Origin: Sphingosinicella sp. YJ22
GTDB lineage: Bacteria; Pseudomonadota; Alphaproteobacteria; Sphingomonadales; Sphingomonadaceae
Length of the DNA stretch: 64,000 bases
Direction of reading: 5' to 3'
Assembly (NCBI RefSeq): GCF_011320075.1
Contig: NZ_JAANPA010000006.1
Span: 1 to 64,000, forward strand
Shown: positions 25,438-35,576 of the stretch, piece after piece
Layout: each line of letters opens with the position of its first letter
How positions within the stretch are numbered: the first letter of the stretch is position 1
The notes under the pieces: model-generated
Database searches by the model: none
Told to the model about the DNA's origin: nothing
The model's input: the letters and a program-made list of their open reading frames with translations, nothing else
Program-made: the position numbers and the translations under genes

Positions 25438-27645
25438 TTACTGCCCCGAGAACGGGATCGGCGGGACGGCCGGCGCTTGCGGCTGCGGCAGCGGCTGCTG
25501 TCCTCTGCGGCCGAAACTGTAGGTCAGCGCAAACTTGACGCGTGGCCCATCCGAGAAATTTCGGTTCCGCGCGAGCACCGAGTTGGACAAGGTGATCGTC
25601 TCAAACTCGGTTCCGAAAATGTCGTCGACGGTCAGAACCGACGTCAGCCGGTCGGTGATCGCGTGCGACCAGCTGGCCGAGGCCCGGAAGAAGGCGGCGC
25701 GCTCGACCAGGCCGTCGTCATAGGGCCCCGAGAAGGTGGTGCTCAGGGTGACCCGGTCGGCGCCGCGCTGGCTGTCGGTGCCGTCGCGATAGTCGATCAC
25801 CGCCGTGGCCGAATAGGTGCTGCTTTCCACCGTGCCGACGAAACCGAAACCGTCCCGATCGATACGCCTGTCGATGAGGTTCGCGTTGAAATTGTAGCTC
25901 CAGCCGCGGAGCGGGGTGCCCTGAACCGCCAGCGAGACGCCGGTGTCCTGGCGCTCGCCGACATTGATCGGCTGGGTCAGCAGGACGCCGTCGGGGGTGA
26001 GCGTCGCGAAGGTGGAGAACAGGTCGTCGGTGCGCCGGTGGAACAGGGTCAGCGATACGGTTTGACGCGCCACCTCGCCGCGCAGCCTGGCTTCGAACGC
26101 ATCGGTCAGCTCGGGCCGCAGATCGGGGTTGCCGACGAACGCGCTGGTCGCGTCCTGGAAGCGACGCACCGGGCTCAGCTGGGGAATCTGCGGCCAGGCG
26201 ATGCGGCGGGAATAGCTGAGATTGGCCGTCAGCCACTCCGCGACCCGGCGCTCGTAACTGGCGCTGGGGAAGAGGTGGAACTCGCTCCTCTCCGTGCCGA
26301 GAACAGGGTCGATCAGCTCATAGTCGCGATTCTCGCCCCTGAGGCCCGCCAGGACAGTCCCGCCGAACAGAGGAAATTGAAGGCTGCCATAAGCGGCCGT
26401 TTCGAAGATCGACCCTTCGATGACCGCGATCGTCGGCGGCAGCGTTCCGCCGAAGGGCAGCTCCCCGCTCTGCTCGGTCCGGCTGAAGTCGTAGCCGTGG
26501 TTCAGCGATCCGCCGGTCAGAAGCCGCCAACCCGTCCCGAGCGGCCGGACATAATCGATCTTGAAGTTACGGATCCGTGCGTCGGTATCGACGCTCGACT
26601 GGAAAATTCGCCCGTTGAAGTCGGACGCCGACCGGCTGTTCGGGCTGAAGCTGAACTGCTGGATCGAGGCGGTCAGCAATTCCGCCGGACGCCGGCCCTC
26701 CGCTCGATATTCGAGCGCGATATTGTTGCCGTTATAATCGAAGCGATTGGTGGTCAGCTGGCTGATCGGAGTGGCGGGGCCTGGGGTGATCAGCAGTTCC
26801 GAATCGATGTCGTTGCGCGCCTCGGCCGTGATCAGGCCGCCGGACAGGGTGACCGTCTTCTTGTCGCTCAGCCGGTAGGTGATCTGCGTGTTCGCATTGG
26901 CAAAGCGGAAGCGGCCTTCCACCTCCTGCGACTCCAGCGTGTCGGGGATCGAGCTGGCCGGATTGAGGTTGATCCGCTCCCGGATCGCCTCGGTCTCGGT
27001 GCCGTTGCGGGTCACGCCCAGATTGGCGGTGATCGTCCAGTTGCCGCTGCTCCACGTCGGCGCGACGCGCGCTTCGTAGCTTCCGTACCGCCCGACGCTG
27101 GCGGTCGCCGAGCCGCGCAGGCCGCCGCGGGCGTCGCGGCGCGTGATGATGTTGATGATGCCGCCGGTGCCCGAGGCCGAGAATTGGGCGCTGGGATTGG
27201 TCACCACCTCGATTCGGGCGATCTCGGAGCCTTGGAGGTCCCGCAACACGTTGGGATTGGGTGACGGCCGCCCATCGACCAGGACGGTCACGCCGGTTGT
27301 TCCGAGCAGGGAGACCGAATTGTCGGGCTGCACCGTCACGGCTGGAATGCGGCCAAGGATATCGAGCGCGTTCGAAGTCCGCGCCTGGGCATTGTCCCGG
27401 ACGAGGTAGGTTTCGCGGTCGATGGAGGTGCGCTGTTCCGATTGGGCGCGGACCACGATCTCATTCTCCGGCTCCGCCGTTTGACCAGGCGCGGCCTCCT
27501 GCGGCTGGACGGCCGGCGTTTCGGGAGCAGGGGCGGGACGGGCGGGTTGCGGCTGCCCTGAGGACGGGGCGGCTGGTGACGGCTGGGCGGACGCGGCCGA
27601 CACCGGAATGACTGCCGCGGCGGACAACAACAGCAAGTTACGCAA
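25438..27645 (-). CDS. TonB-dependent receptor-like outer-membrane protein (OMP_b-brl_3 type)
   Basis: 735 residues. A signal peptide (MRNLLLLSAAAVIPVSAASA) and a Pro/Gln-rich linker precede a plug domain (IVVRAQSEQRTSIDRETYLV, ALDILGRIPAVTVQPDNSVS, VTVLVDGRPSPN and GGIINIITRR). A C-terminal barrel of the CirA-like outer membrane beta-barrel family follows. The tail ends in PPIPFSGQ rather than the usual aromatic residue, though TYSFGRR precedes a 20-residue Pro/Gln extension. No N-terminal carboxypeptidase-like domain is visible. The substrate is unknown; the location beside copper/metal genes hints at metal uptake or sensing but is weak evidence. Confidence 0.87.
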   Translation of the reverse strand: MRNLLLLSAAAVIPVSAASAQPSPAAPSSGQPQPARPAPAPETPAVQPQEAAPGQTAEPENEIVVRAQSEQRTSIDRETYLVRDNAQARTSNALDILGRIPAVTVQPDNSVSLLGTTGVTVLVDGRPSPNPNVLRDLQGSEIARIEVVTNPSAQFSASGTGGIINIITRRDARGGLRGSATASVGRYGSYEARVAPTWSSGNWTITANLGVTRNGTETEAIRERINLNPASSIPDTLESQEVEGRFRFANANTQITYRLSDKKTVTLSGGLITAEARNDIDSELLITPGPATPISQLTTNRFDYNGNNIALEYRAEGRRPAELLTASIQQFSFSPNSRSASDFNGRIFQSSVDTDARIRNFKIDYVRPLGTGWRLLTGGSLNHGYDFSRTEQSGELPFGGTLPPTIAVIEGSIFETAAYGSLQFPLFGGTVLAGLRGENRDYELIDPVLGTERSEFHLFPSASYERRVAEWLTANLSYSRRIAWPQIPQLSPVRRFQDATSAFVGNPDLRPELTDAFEARLRGEVARQTVSLTLFHRRTDDLFSTFATLTPDGVLLTQPINVGERQDTGVSLAVQGTPLRGWSYNFNANLIDRRIDRDGFGFVGTVESSTYSATAVIDYRDGTDSQRGADRVTLSTTFSGPYDDGLVERAAFFRASASWSHAITDRLTSVLTVDDIFGTEFETITLSNSVLARNRNFSDGPRVKFALTYSFGRRGQQPLPQPQAPAVPPIPFSGQ

Positions 27646-28020
27646 ATCAGTTCCTCCCCGATGTTCCGGCGCCAGCCGTCAGTCCCGCCGGGCCAGTGCC
27701 CTGCGAGCCGATAGGGCTGGCAGCTTTTTGCAAACGCACCCCCTCGGGCCGGCTGGCCCGTGTATCACTCAGCTAACACAGCGACGCCCGGTGGTCAAAG
27801 CCCGTCGTGAAGCCGGCTCCCTCATGCCGCCGGCGACAGCGCAAAGCATGAGCAACAGATGAGCTTTTGATGAAAAGCGACCCATTTGGAGGCGACCAGC
27901 CAGGCACCGAAGAGCCGACCGTCTGCTTCCGGCCCATTGCGGACGGACCGCTAGGCGCCCGTTGCGAACGCTCAGGGCGGAAACGGGATTACCCGTAAGT
28001 GGACATTCCGCGTCAGCATC
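27646..28020. other. Intergenic region upstream of the TonB receptor
   Basis: I see no supported gene in these 375 bases. The part near 27646-27780 should contain the receptor promoter (reverse strand). Several inverted G/C blocks occur (for example CGGGCCGGCTGGCCCG around 27746), but no known operator or riboswitch was recognised. Confidence 0.4.
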
Positions 28021-28213
28021 TAGCTGATCTCCTCGATCGCGAAGCCGAGGTCGGGCGCGGGAGGAGGAACCGCATTGTGCAGACATTTTTGTCGTCATAA
28101 TCCCGGTAGCCCCAGTCCCGCCCGGCGGCCTTCGGTACCAACCCGATGTTCTTATAGTGGTGGATCACCCGCACGCTCACATCGGACGCTGTCGAGGCCC
28201 ATCCAATCTCCAT
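28021..28213 (-). pseudogene. MerR-family (CueR-like) regulator, frameshifted and truncated
   Basis: The first ~50 codons encode a MerR DNA-binding domain (MEIGWASTASDVSVRVIHHY, then KNIGLVPKAAGR, GYRDYDDKNVCTMRFL). After RFL the frame shifts. The next recognisable residues, APDLGFAIEEIS, are in another frame and run straight into a stop codon. The dimerisation helix and the metal-binding loop are gone. It lies 10 bp from the copper-type ATPase gene, where a CueR regulator is expected, so this is probably the dead cognate regulator. Confidence 0.7.
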
Positions 28214-28223
28214 CGGCCTCTTC

Positions 28224-30413
28224 CTACAGCCGGACGGCGCGCAAGCGCAGGGAATTGCTGATCACCGCGACCGAGCTGAACGCCATCGCTGCGCCGGCGA
28301 TGACCGGGCTGAGCAGCAATCCGAACGAGGGGTAGAGCACACCGGCCGCGATCGGCACGCCGGCGGCGTTGAACACGAACGAGAAGAACAGGTTCTCGCG
28401 AATGTTGCGCATCACGGCGTGACTGAGGCGGCGGGCGCGCACGATGCCGCCCAGATCGCCCCGCACCAGCGTGACTGCCGCGCTTTCCATCGCCACGTCG
28501 GTTCCGGTTCCCATCGCAATGCCGACATCGGCCGCGGCGAGCGCCGGTGCATCGTTGATGCCGTCCCCAGCCATGGCGACGCGACGGCCTTGCTTGCGCA
28601 GGCGTTCGACGACGGACTGCTTCTGGTCGGGCAGCACGTCCGCCATGACTTCGCCGATGCCCCCGATCTTCCGCGCCACGGCTTCGGCCGTGCGGCGGTT
28701 GTCGCCGGTGAGCATGACCAGGTGAACGCCCTCGCGGCGAAGAGCCGCAACCGCCGCGGCGGCGCTTTCCTTCACCGGATCGGCAACCGCGATGACTCCG
28801 CCCAGTTTGCCGTCGACGGCAACAAACATCACTCCCTGGCCCTCCGAGCGCCGTTCGTCCGCAGCGGGCGCAAGCAGGGAGGCACCGATGCCGAGATCGG
28901 CAAGAAGCGCCGTGTTGCCCAGCGCGACCCGGCGCCCGGCCACGGTTCCGGATACGCCTTTCCCGGTGTGCGACTGGAAGTCCTGCGCCGCCTCGATCTC
29001 CACCCCGCGCTCGTGGGCACCTTCGATGATCGCGGCCGCGAGCGGATGTTCGCTGCCGCGCTCGAGCGCCGCTGAGAGTCCGAGCAGTTCGTTCTCCTCG
29101 AGACCCGCCGCTGGGATGACAGCGACGAGCCTCGGCTTTCCGAGCGTGAGAGTGCCGGTCTTGTCGACAACCAGAGTGTCGATCTTCTCCATGAGCTCGA
29201 GGGCCTCGGCGTTCTTCACCAGCACGCCAGCGGTGGCGCCGCGACCGGTTCCGACCATGATCGACATCGGCGTGGCGAGGCCCAGGGCGCAGGGACAGGC
29301 AATGATCAGGACCGCGACCGCGTTGACCAGCGCGTGGCTCATCGCGGGCTCGGGGCCGACCAGAGCCCAGACTATGAAGGCCAGGACGGCTATCGCCACG
29401 ACGGCCGGAACGAACCAGGCGGAGACCTTGTCGGCAAGCGCCTGGATCGGGGCGCGGGATCTTTGCGCCTCGGCGACCATCCGCACGATCTGGGAAAGCA
29501 TCGTGTCCTGACCGACCCGCTCCGCCCGCATGAGCAGGCTTCCGGTCCCGTTGATGGTGGCGCCGGTGACTTGCTCCCCCGGGACCTTCTCGACGGGGAC
29601 CGGCTCGCCGCTGATCATCGACTCGTCGACGGACGAATGGCCCTCGACCACGACACCGTCCACCGGGACTTTCTCCCCGGGACGCACGCGCAGAAGGTTG
29701 CCCAGGCGGACGTGTTCGAGCGGGATATCTTCCTCTCTGCCGTCCTCGTGAACCAGCCGGGCCGTCTTCGGCGCGAGCCCGAGCAAGGCTCGAATGGCTC
29801 GGCCGGTCGCCGAACGGGCGCGGAGCTCGAGAACCTGGCCGAGCAGGACGAGCGTCGTGATGACGGCGGCGGCTTCGAAATAGACCGGAACCAGACCGCC
29901 CATCGTTCGGAACGACGGCGGAAACAGATCGGGCGCCACCGTCGCGATGACGCTGTAAAGATATGCCACGCCGACGCCGAGGCTGATCAGCGTGAACATG
30001 TTGAGGCTGCGGTTTCTGATCGACGCCGCGCCGCGCTGGAAGAAGGGCCAGCCGCCCCACAGCACCACCGGAGTAGCTAGACCGAGCTGGACCCACACCG
30101 ATGTCGTCATCGGCAGCGGGTGCCAATTGAGCAGGTCAGCGCCAAAGGTGAGCACCACGAGGGGTATCGAGAGGACGGCGCTGAGCCAGAACCGCCGGGT
30201 CATGTCGATCAGCTCGGGGTTGGGCCCTTCCTCCAGCGTCGGCTCGAGCGGCTCGAGCGCCATGCCGCAGATGGGGCAGGTGCCTGGCCGACCGCGACGG
30301 ATTTGCGGATGCATGGGACAAGTCCAGATCGTCCCTTGGGGCGGCTCGGCCGGAGCGCCCTGAGCAGGGGTGGCCGTAGCTGGTTCGCTCGACGGAGGCT
30401 GCTTCCTCTTCAT
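28224..30413 (-). CDS. Copper-type heavy-metal translocating P-type ATPase (P1B)
   Basis: 729 residues. The N-terminal heavy-metal-binding domain ([20 protein letters not shown]) replaces the usual CxxC HMA domains. It has the transmembrane CPC motif in [16 protein letters not shown], phosphorylation site [20 protein letters not shown] (HP locus), [12 protein letters not shown] and [20 protein letters not shown]. Such enzymes export Cu(I) (CopA/CopB-like) or Ag(I) across the inner membrane. ATG at 30413 overlaps the upstream NRAMP stop (ATGA), implying translational coupling. The adjacent MerR-like regulator is broken, so copper induction may be lost. Confidence 0.93.
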   Translation of the reverse strand: MKRKQPPSSEPATATPAQGAPAEPPQGTIWTCPMHPQIRRGRPGTCPICGMALEPLEPTLEEGPNPELIDMTRRFWLSAVLSIPLVVLTFGADLLNWHPLPMTTSVWVQLGLATPVVLWGGWPFFQRGAASIRNRSLNMFTLISLGVGVAYLYSVIATVAPDLFPPSFRTMGGLVPVYFEAAAVITTLVLLGQVLELRARSATGRAIRALLGLAPKTARLVHEDGREEDIPLEHVRLGNLLRVRPGEKVPVDGVVVEGHSSVDESMISGEPVPVEKVPGEQVTGATINGTGSLLMRAERVGQDTMLSQIVRMVAEAQRSRAPIQALADKVSAWFVPAVVAIAVLAFIVWALVGPEPAMSHALVNAVAVLIIACPCALGLATPMSIMVGTGRGATAGVLVKNAEALELMEKIDTLVVDKTGTLTLGKPRLVAVIPAAGLEENELLGLSAALERGSEHPLAAAIIEGAHERGVEIEAAQDFQSHTGKGVSGTVAGRRVALGNTALLADLGIGASLLAPAADERRSEGQGVMFVAVDGKLGGVIAVADPVKESAAAAVAALRREGVHLVMLTGDNRRTAEAVARKIGGIGEVMADVLPDQKQSVVERLRKQGRRVAMAGDGINDAPALAAADVGIAMGTGTDVAMESAAVTLVRGDLGGIVRARRLSHAVMRNIRENLFFSFVFNAAGVPIAAGVLYPSFGLLLSPVIAGAAMAFSSVAVISNSLRLRAVRL

Positions 30414-31732
30414 CCGAGGAACGGCGAAAGGCTCATGACCAGCATGGCGACTGCGGCTGCGGTCATGGTTGCGGTGGCGATCCACCCCAGCGACCTTAGC
30501 CCACCGCTCGCTATGAACGGTCCCATGATCTTCCTGCGCGACACGATAAGCATCATGGCGATCATCAGGGGGACGGACACCAGGCCGTTGAGGACCGCGC
30601 TCCAGAACAGTGCGCGGATAGGATCGAGCGAAGAATAGTCGACGGCGAGACCCACGCAGACCGCCGCGGCGATGATCGAGTAGAAGCCCCTGGCGTGGCG
30701 AACGTCATATTCCAACCCCCACTTCCATCCCAACGCCTCGGAGACGGCATAAGCCGCCGAGCCGGCGAGGACCGGTACCGCGAGAAGACCGGTTCCGACG
30801 ATTCCGAGGCTGAACAACGCGAAGGCGAATTCACCGGCAATCGGGCGTAGCGCCTCGGCCGCCTCGGCCGAAGTGCGCAGCTCGACTCCGCCCGCGTCGT
30901 GGATGGTGACCGCCGTCGAGAGGATGATGAAGAATGCGGTCAGGTTGGCGAAGCCCATTCCCACGAGGGTGTCCCAGCGGATTCGTGCAAGCTGGCGGGG
31001 CGCCTCACTGTGATGCCTGATCAGCGGGCCAGTAGACGGGTCGCCTCGGTCATCCTCGACTTCCTGGGACGCCTGCCAGAACAGGAGATAGGGGCTGATC
31101 GTCGTTCCGAAGACCGCGACGACGGTCGTCGCGGCATCCCGAGTCACCGCGAGATGCGGCGCGATGGTCCGAAGCGCCACCTCGCCCCAGTCGATCCGCA
31201 CCGTCAGCACCACCCCGACATAGGCGAAGAGCGCGAGCGTGAGGAACTTAAGGAAATGCACGTAGCGGTGGTAAGGGACGAGCAACTGCAGGGCGATCGA
31301 AGCCCCTGCGAAGAACAGCGTGAACGGATGTTCGTTGAGCCCCGTGACGAGCGCTGCCGACGCCCCCATTGCGGCGAGATCCGCGCCGATGTTGATGATG
31401 TTGGCAATGAGCAGCAGACTAACGAGGATCGCGACCGCCCATTGAGGGAATGCGCGCTTCATGTTCGCCGCTAGACCCTTGCCGGTGACCCGGCCGATCC
31501 TGGCGCTGAGCATCTGCATCGTCGACATCAGCGGATAGAGGACGGGCATCGTCCAGAGCATGTCGAGCCCGAACCCGGCTCCCGCCTGCGAATAGGCCGC
31601 GATGCCGCTGGGGTCGTCGTCGGCCGCCCCGGTGATCAATCCGGGGCCCAGCCGCTCGAAGCGCACGGCGGGGCGGGCGCTTCGCCGAAGCCTCGCCTTG
31701 CGTCGGGCGCCTTGTGCGACCGGGCTATCCAT
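30410..31732 (-). CDS. NRAMP-family divalent metal transporter, atypical helix 1
   Basis: 440 residues, about 11 transmembrane helices. It has the NRAMP layout ([20 protein letters not shown], then [20 protein letters not shown]). The metal-binding DPGN motif of classical manganese transporters reads DPSG here, and helix 6 lacks the canonical MPH (TTISPYLLF). It therefore belongs to the divergent NRAMP-related branch whose substrate may be Mg, Al or another ion. The gene ends in an ATGA overlap with the copper-type ATPase. Start ATG at 31732. Confidence 0.85.
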   Translation of the reverse strand: MDSPVAQGARRKARLRRSARPAVRFERLGPGLITGAADDDPSGIAAYSQAGAGFGLDMLWTMPVLYPLMSTMQMLSARIGRVTGKGLAANMKRAFPQWAVAILVSLLLIANIINIGADLAAMGASAALVTGLNEHPFTLFFAGASIALQLLVPYHRYVHFLKFLTLALFAYVGVVLTVRIDWGEVALRTIAPHLAVTRDAATTVVAVFGTTISPYLLFWQASQEVEDDRGDPSTGPLIRHHSEAPRQLARIRWDTLVGMGFANLTAFFIILSTAVTIHDAGGVELRTSAEAAEALRPIAGEFAFALFSLGIVGTGLLAVPVLAGSAAYAVSEALGWKWGLEYDVRHARGFYSIIAAAVCVGLAVDYSSLDPIRALFWSAVLNGLVSVPLMIAMMLIVSRRKIMGPFIASGGLRSLGWIATATMTAAAVAMLVMSLSPFLG

Positions 31733-31824
31733 TCAGACTAGGCGCGCGGCAGCCGGGTCTTGCCGCCTTGCCCGCCGTCTCGGGTTTGGCAAACGCTGGC
31801 TCCCGCGCCGCGACCAATTCGTCG

Positions 31825-32328
31825 TCAAGCTGATTGGATCTCGATGCGCTGCCGCTTCGTCTCGGCGTCGGCCTTCCTGGGAACGAGGATTTCAAGAACG
31901 CCGTGGCGAATCTTGGCCTTTACGCCCTTTTCGTCGCTGCCCGGGGGCAGCTCGATGCGCCGCTCGAACGAGCCATATGACCGCTCGGAATAGGAATAGC
32001 CCTTTTCCTCCTCCTCCCGACGTTCCTTCTTCTCGCCGGATAGGAATATCGAGCCGTCATGGACGTGCATTTCGATGTCGGTCGCATCCATGCCGGGCAC
32101 CTCGATCGACACTTTGAAGGCCTTTTTCGTCTCGGTCATCTCGACCGCCGGGACCAGCATGCCCGCGGGCAGGTCGAGCCTGACCGACGGCCAGCGGGTC
32201 GGGAATTCATCGAAGAGCCGTTCAACCTCGCCCCGCAAACGGGCCAGCGGTTCGATGAAGGTCTCGGTGAAGCTCGGGATATTCCGGCGTGCCAAAGGCC
32301 GGTCGAGCATTTCATCTTGTCGCGTCAT
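31825..32328 (-). CDS. Hsp20/alpha-crystallin small heat-shock protein
   Basis: 167 residues. The N-terminal arm (RLRGEVERLFDEF) precedes the alpha-crystallin domain at about 55-155 (PAVEMTETKKAFKVSIEVPG, FLSGEKKERREEEEKGYSYS, ELPPGSDEKGVKAKIRHGVL and EILVPRK). It binds unfolding proteins in the cytoplasm without ATP. ATG at 32328 with GGAGGGTCG upstream. Divergent from the phosphorylase/PRPP synthetase operon; the shared upstream region holds a TACGTA palindrome. Confidence 0.93.
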   Translation of the reverse strand: MTRQDEMLDRPLARRNIPSFTETFIEPLARLRGEVERLFDEFPTRWPSVRLDLPAGMLVPAVEMTETKKAFKVSIEVPGMDATDIEMHVHDGSIFLSGEKKERREEEEKGYSYSERSYGSFERRIELPPGSDEKGVKAKIRHGVLEILVPRKADAETKRQRIEIQSA

Positions 32329-32452
32329 TCGACCCTCCACTTTCTTCGGAGGCCTTCAGAATGCGCAGGCGGGCCAGGGATCGCTATAAGTGTTAGCGCG
32401 TAGGTCGCCCGACCTTGGCGCGTCGAAAGAGCAGGGCCACGGTTCCGGCGAA

Positions 32453-32460
32453 CTACGTAT
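32453..32460. promoter_or_regulatory. TACGTA palindrome, candidate operator
   Basis: CTACGTAT in the region between divergent hsp20 and the phosphorylase gene, 77 bp upstream of the latter's start. Two other TACGTAG sites precede uspA and the ion-channel gene; I noticed no further complete TACGTA in the window. Confidence 0.4.
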
Positions 32461-32535
32461 CTCGGGGTGCGCGTTGGGCTGAGTATCTTCGGGCGCAGCA
32501 GCCGTCGCGGCTGCGGTCACGAAGGAGCGATCCGG

Positions 32536-34059
32536 GTGCGTTCAATCGACCAGCGAACGTCACTCCACCCGCTCCGTGCGAAGCGGCTGGGCCTGGAGAC
32601 GCAGCATGAGGCGATCGTCTTCATGCACGCGCGATGTCCGGTCGCTCGCTCCGAAGGCTTCACTGCCCGAGCGCAGGTCGAACTGACCGCCGGCAGCCGC
32701 TCGGCTCTGGCGACGCTCTACGAGGTGACCGACGACGTCATAGCGGTCGACGAGGTCGGCCTTTCCGAGACTGTCTGGCACCGGCTCGGCGCGACGGAAG
32801 GCGCCGAGATCAAGGTGAAGCATCCCCAGCCACTGGTTTCCATGAGCGACGTACGCGCCAAGGTGTACGGACATCGGCTGGACGCACCGCGGCTGCGGCG
32901 GATCATCCAGGATATCGTCGCCGAGCGATATTCCGACGTGCAGCTTGCCGCGTTCGTCACCGCCTTCTCGAGCCAGCCGACGAATCTCACCGAAGTGGCC
33001 GGTCTGACAGGTGCGATGGTGGACGCCGGCGACAGGTTGGCCTGGTCGGGAAAGCCCATCGTGGACAAGCACTGCGTGGGTGGGCTGCCCGCCAATCGCA
33101 CGACACCGATCATCGTCGCCATTGTCGCCGCGGCGGGGCTGATCATCCCCAAGACGTCGTCCCGCGCCATCACGTCACCGGCTGGCACGGCAGATGTGAT
33201 GGAGACGATGACGGGGGTGGCTCTGGATATTCCGGAAATGCGTCGGGTCGTCGAGAGGGAAGGGGGCTGCCTGGTCTGGGGCGGGAGCGTCCGTCTAAGT
33301 CCTGCCGACGATATCCTGATCCGGGTCGAGCGAGCCCTCGATCTCGACAGCACGGCGCAGTTGGTCGCCTCGGTCCTGTCGAAGAAGATCGCGGCCGGGT
33401 CGACGCACGTTCTGATCGACCTGCCGGTCGGGCCAACCGCGAAGGTCAGGACGCACAAGGACGCGACCGAACTTGGCAGCTATCTCACTGCGGTCGGCGC
33501 CGAGTTCGGGCTGGACGTCCGGGCGGTGCTGACAGACGGCCGTCAGCCGGTTGGTATCGGTCTCGGGCCGGCACTGGAGGCGCGCGACGTGCTGGCAGTG
33601 CTGAGGGGCGATCGGGCCGCTCCGACGGATCTGTCGGAGCGTGCGCTCCAGCTCGCCGGTGCGACGCTCGAACTCGGCGGTGCGTCGCCGCCGGGCGCGG
33701 GCATCAGGGACGCGGCGGCGATCCTCAACGATGGGCGCGCGCTGACCAAGTTCATGGCCATATGCGAGGCACAGGGGGGATTTCGGGAGCCTCCGGCCGC
33801 GCCGCTTCAGCACGTCATAAGATCGGATATCGCCGGCAAGGTTGCCCGCATCGACAACAGGCTGCTTGCCCGGATCGCGAAGCTGGCAGGGGCGCCGCAA
33901 TCGCCCTCGGCCGGCCTGGAGCTGCACGTGAAACTCGGGTCTGTCGTCGAGAAGGGGCAGGAGCTGATGACCCTGCATGGTGAGAGCCGGGGTGAGCTGG
34001 AATATGCGCTCGATTATGCCGGCTCCAATCCCTGCGTGATCCACACGAGCGCCTCGTGA
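32536..34059 (+). CDS. Thymidine phosphorylase-family protein (AMP phosphorylase-like)
   Basis: 507 residues of the long archaeal-type thymidine/AMP phosphorylase group. An extra N-terminal domain (LETQHEAIVFMHARCPVARS) is followed by DIVAERYSDVQLAAFVTAFS, DKHCVGGLPANRTTPIIVAI, TSSRAITSPAGTADVMETMT and C-terminal domain DNRLLARIAKLAGAPQSPSA. Archaeal homologues phosphorolyse nucleoside monophosphates to ribose 1,5-bisphosphate. Start GTG at 32536 is supported by GAAGGAG; an upstream GTG at 32467 is less likely. It overlaps the PRPP synthetase gene, so nucleotide breakdown and PRPP formation are coupled. Confidence 0.88.
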   Translation: MRSIDQRTSLHPLRAKRLGLETQHEAIVFMHARCPVARSEGFTARAQVELTAGSRSALATLYEVTDDVIAVDEVGLSETVWHRLGATEGAEIKVKHPQPLVSMSDVRAKVYGHRLDAPRLRRIIQDIVAERYSDVQLAAFVTAFSSQPTNLTEVAGLTGAMVDAGDRLAWSGKPIVDKHCVGGLPANRTTPIIVAIVAAAGLIIPKTSSRAITSPAGTADVMETMTGVALDIPEMRRVVEREGGCLVWGGSVRLSPADDILIRVERALDLDSTAQLVASVLSKKIAAGSTHVLIDLPVGPTAKVRTHKDATELGSYLTAVGAEFGLDVRAVLTDGRQPVGIGLGPALEARDVLAVLRGDRAAPTDLSERALQLAGATLELGGASPPGAGIRDAAAILNDGRALTKFMAICEAQGGFREPPAAPLQHVIRSDIAGKVARIDNRLLARIAKLAGAPQSPSAGLELHVKLGSVVEKGQELMTLHGESRGELEYALDYAGSNPCVIHTSAS

Positions 34060-34988
34060 GACGAGTTCTCTTCGCGCTGAACGCCGCCGAAGGGCTCGCG
34101 GGCCGCCTTGCATCCCTGCTCGACTGCGAACTCGGGACGGTCGAACGCCGCCAGTTTCCGGATGGCGAGAGCTACATCCGATTATCGACCCCGGTCGCGA
34201 ACCGTCACGTCCTCGTGCTCTGCTCCCTCGACTGTCCCGACACCAAGGCGCTTCCTCTACTCTTCGTGGCTGACGCGGCGCGTCAGCAGGGTGCCGAAAG
34301 CGTCGGGCTCATCGCACCCTATCTCGCGTACATGCGGCAGGACAAAGCGTTCTCGCCGGGCGAGGCGGTCACTTCGCGGACCTTCGCGGGCCTGATCGAT
34401 AGCCAGTTCGATTGGCTGGTCACCGTGGATCCGCACCTTCATCGCTATCCAAACCTTGGCGCGCTCTATTCGCGCCCGGCGCTCGCAACGAGTGCGGCCG
34501 AGCCGGTCGCCGATTGGATCCGGACAAATGTTGAGCGGCCCGTAGTGATCGGGCCGGATGAGGAGAGCGCGCAGTGGGTCGAGCGCATCGCAACCTTGAT
34601 CGATGTTCCTTGGAGGGTGTTCCGCAAGGAAAGGCGCGGTGACTTCGACGTCAGCCTCAGCGCCGCAGTCGTTGATCTCGCCGAGGAAGCGACTCCAGTG
34701 CTTGTCGACGACATCGCATCCAGCGCGCGGACGATGATCGAAGCGGTGCGGACCCTCAGGAACGCCGGGCGGCGCGCACCCTATTGCGTCGTGGTGCACG
34801 CCATTTTCGCCGGAGACGCCTTCGAACAACTCCAACTCATGGAGCCGGCGGGTGTCGCCAGCACCAATGCCGTCGCGCACGAAACGAATCTGATCGACAT
34901 CTCAGGGCCTCTTGCCGCTGCCGTAAAGGAGATGCTCGCTGGGTGGCGGGCAACAGTCGATCTAAGCGCGGAGCGGAAGCGCGAATGA
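34056..34988 (+). CDS. Ribose-phosphate diphosphokinase-like protein (PRPP synthetase)
   Basis: 310 residues. It has the PRPP synthetase features RRQFPDGESYIRL, PYLAYMRQDKAFSPGEAVTS, VTVDPHLHRYPN and the PRPP loop TPVLVDDIASSARTMIEAVR. It makes PRPP from ribose 5-phosphate and ATP. It is a divergent class seen next to thymidine-phosphorylase-family genes in stress clusters rather than the housekeeping prs. Start GTG overlaps the upstream stop (GTGA). The last residues (LSAERKRE) end in a short basic tail. Confidence 0.88.
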   Translation: MRRVLFALNAAEGLAGRLASLLDCELGTVERRQFPDGESYIRLSTPVANRHVLVLCSLDCPDTKALPLLFVADAARQQGAESVGLIAPYLAYMRQDKAFSPGEAVTSRTFAGLIDSQFDWLVTVDPHLHRYPNLGALYSRPALATSAAEPVADWIRTNVERPVVIGPDEESAQWVERIATLIDVPWRVFRKERRGDFDVSLSAAVVDLAEEATPVLVDDIASSARTMIEAVRTLRNAGRRAPYCVVVHAIFAGDAFEQLQLMEPAGVASTNAVAHETNLIDISGPLAAAVKEMLAGWRATVDLSAERKRE

Positions 34989-35045
34989 CCGGGTCTTGCT
35001 AAGGCAAACCCAAGCTGTTCTGCGTCAATCCGGGGTCAGGCTTGA

Positions 35046-35483
35046 TCAGGCTCGAAGCGCCGCCAAAGCGTCGCCGGCGTGCCCACCGCCCGGCCAGGCC
35101 TGAGACAAAGACCCGCCGCGCCGGAAGAGGAACGTCGCGCCATCGGTCTCCGCGCTTCTCTCCTTTGCTGGAAGGAGGGCTTCGAACCGCGTCCATGCCT
35201 CCCCCTCCGCATCGCGCAGGAGGGTGACCTGCGCGCTGCCAATGCTGTGCACGAGCCCTTCCGTTTGGCTCGGCACGATGCCGAGCAGCCACGCCCCGCA
35301 CGCTTCGAATTCGGAGGCCCGCTTCAAGTAACTCTCGATCTCCGTGGAGGCACCCCTTCTGTCAGCGGGGCAGAAGAAGACGACCAGTTCGTGGCCGACG
35401 AAGTCGGCGGGGTTGATCTCGCCCCCATCCACGCCAGGCAGGAGGACGTTGGGAATGCCGAAACAGACGGTGCTCGGAGTCAT
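35046..35483 (-). CDS. Redoxin/peroxiredoxin-like protein lacking the usual peroxidatic site
   Basis: 145 residues with an AhpC/TSA-like thioredoxin fold: MTPSTVCFGIPNVLLPGVDG, GHELVVFFCPADRRGASTEI, then FEACGAWLLGIVPSQTEGLV. In PrxQ/BCP enzymes the cysteine lies in PADxTPGCT; here that position reads PADRRGAST, so the peroxidatic Cys is missing, although FFC and EACG supply nearby cysteines. It may be an inactive or altered redoxin. ATG at 35483 was chosen over 35531 as it starts the fold. Confidence 0.65.
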   Translation of the reverse strand: MTPSTVCFGIPNVLLPGVDGGEINPADFVGHELVVFFCPADRRGASTEIESYLKRASEFEACGAWLLGIVPSQTEGLVHSIGSAQVTLLRDAEGEAWTRFEALLPAKERSAETDGATFLFRRGGSLSQAWPGGGHAGDALAALRA

Positions 35484-35576
35484 TCTGAGTCTCCTGCACT
35501 GGCGGCCCGCGGGTTGCTGAACGCTCATCAACCTAGATGAGCGGTCACGGGGGTCATTAGGTGATTTACCTGATGG

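Noticed and set aside
25357-27264. 635-codon plus-strand frame
   Set aside because: Antisense to the TonB-type receptor, whose signal peptide, plug and barrel are clear; no motifs in the shadow.
28177-30126. 649-codon reverse frame inside the copper-type ATPase
   Set aside because: Alternative frame of a gene with complete P-type ATPase motifs.
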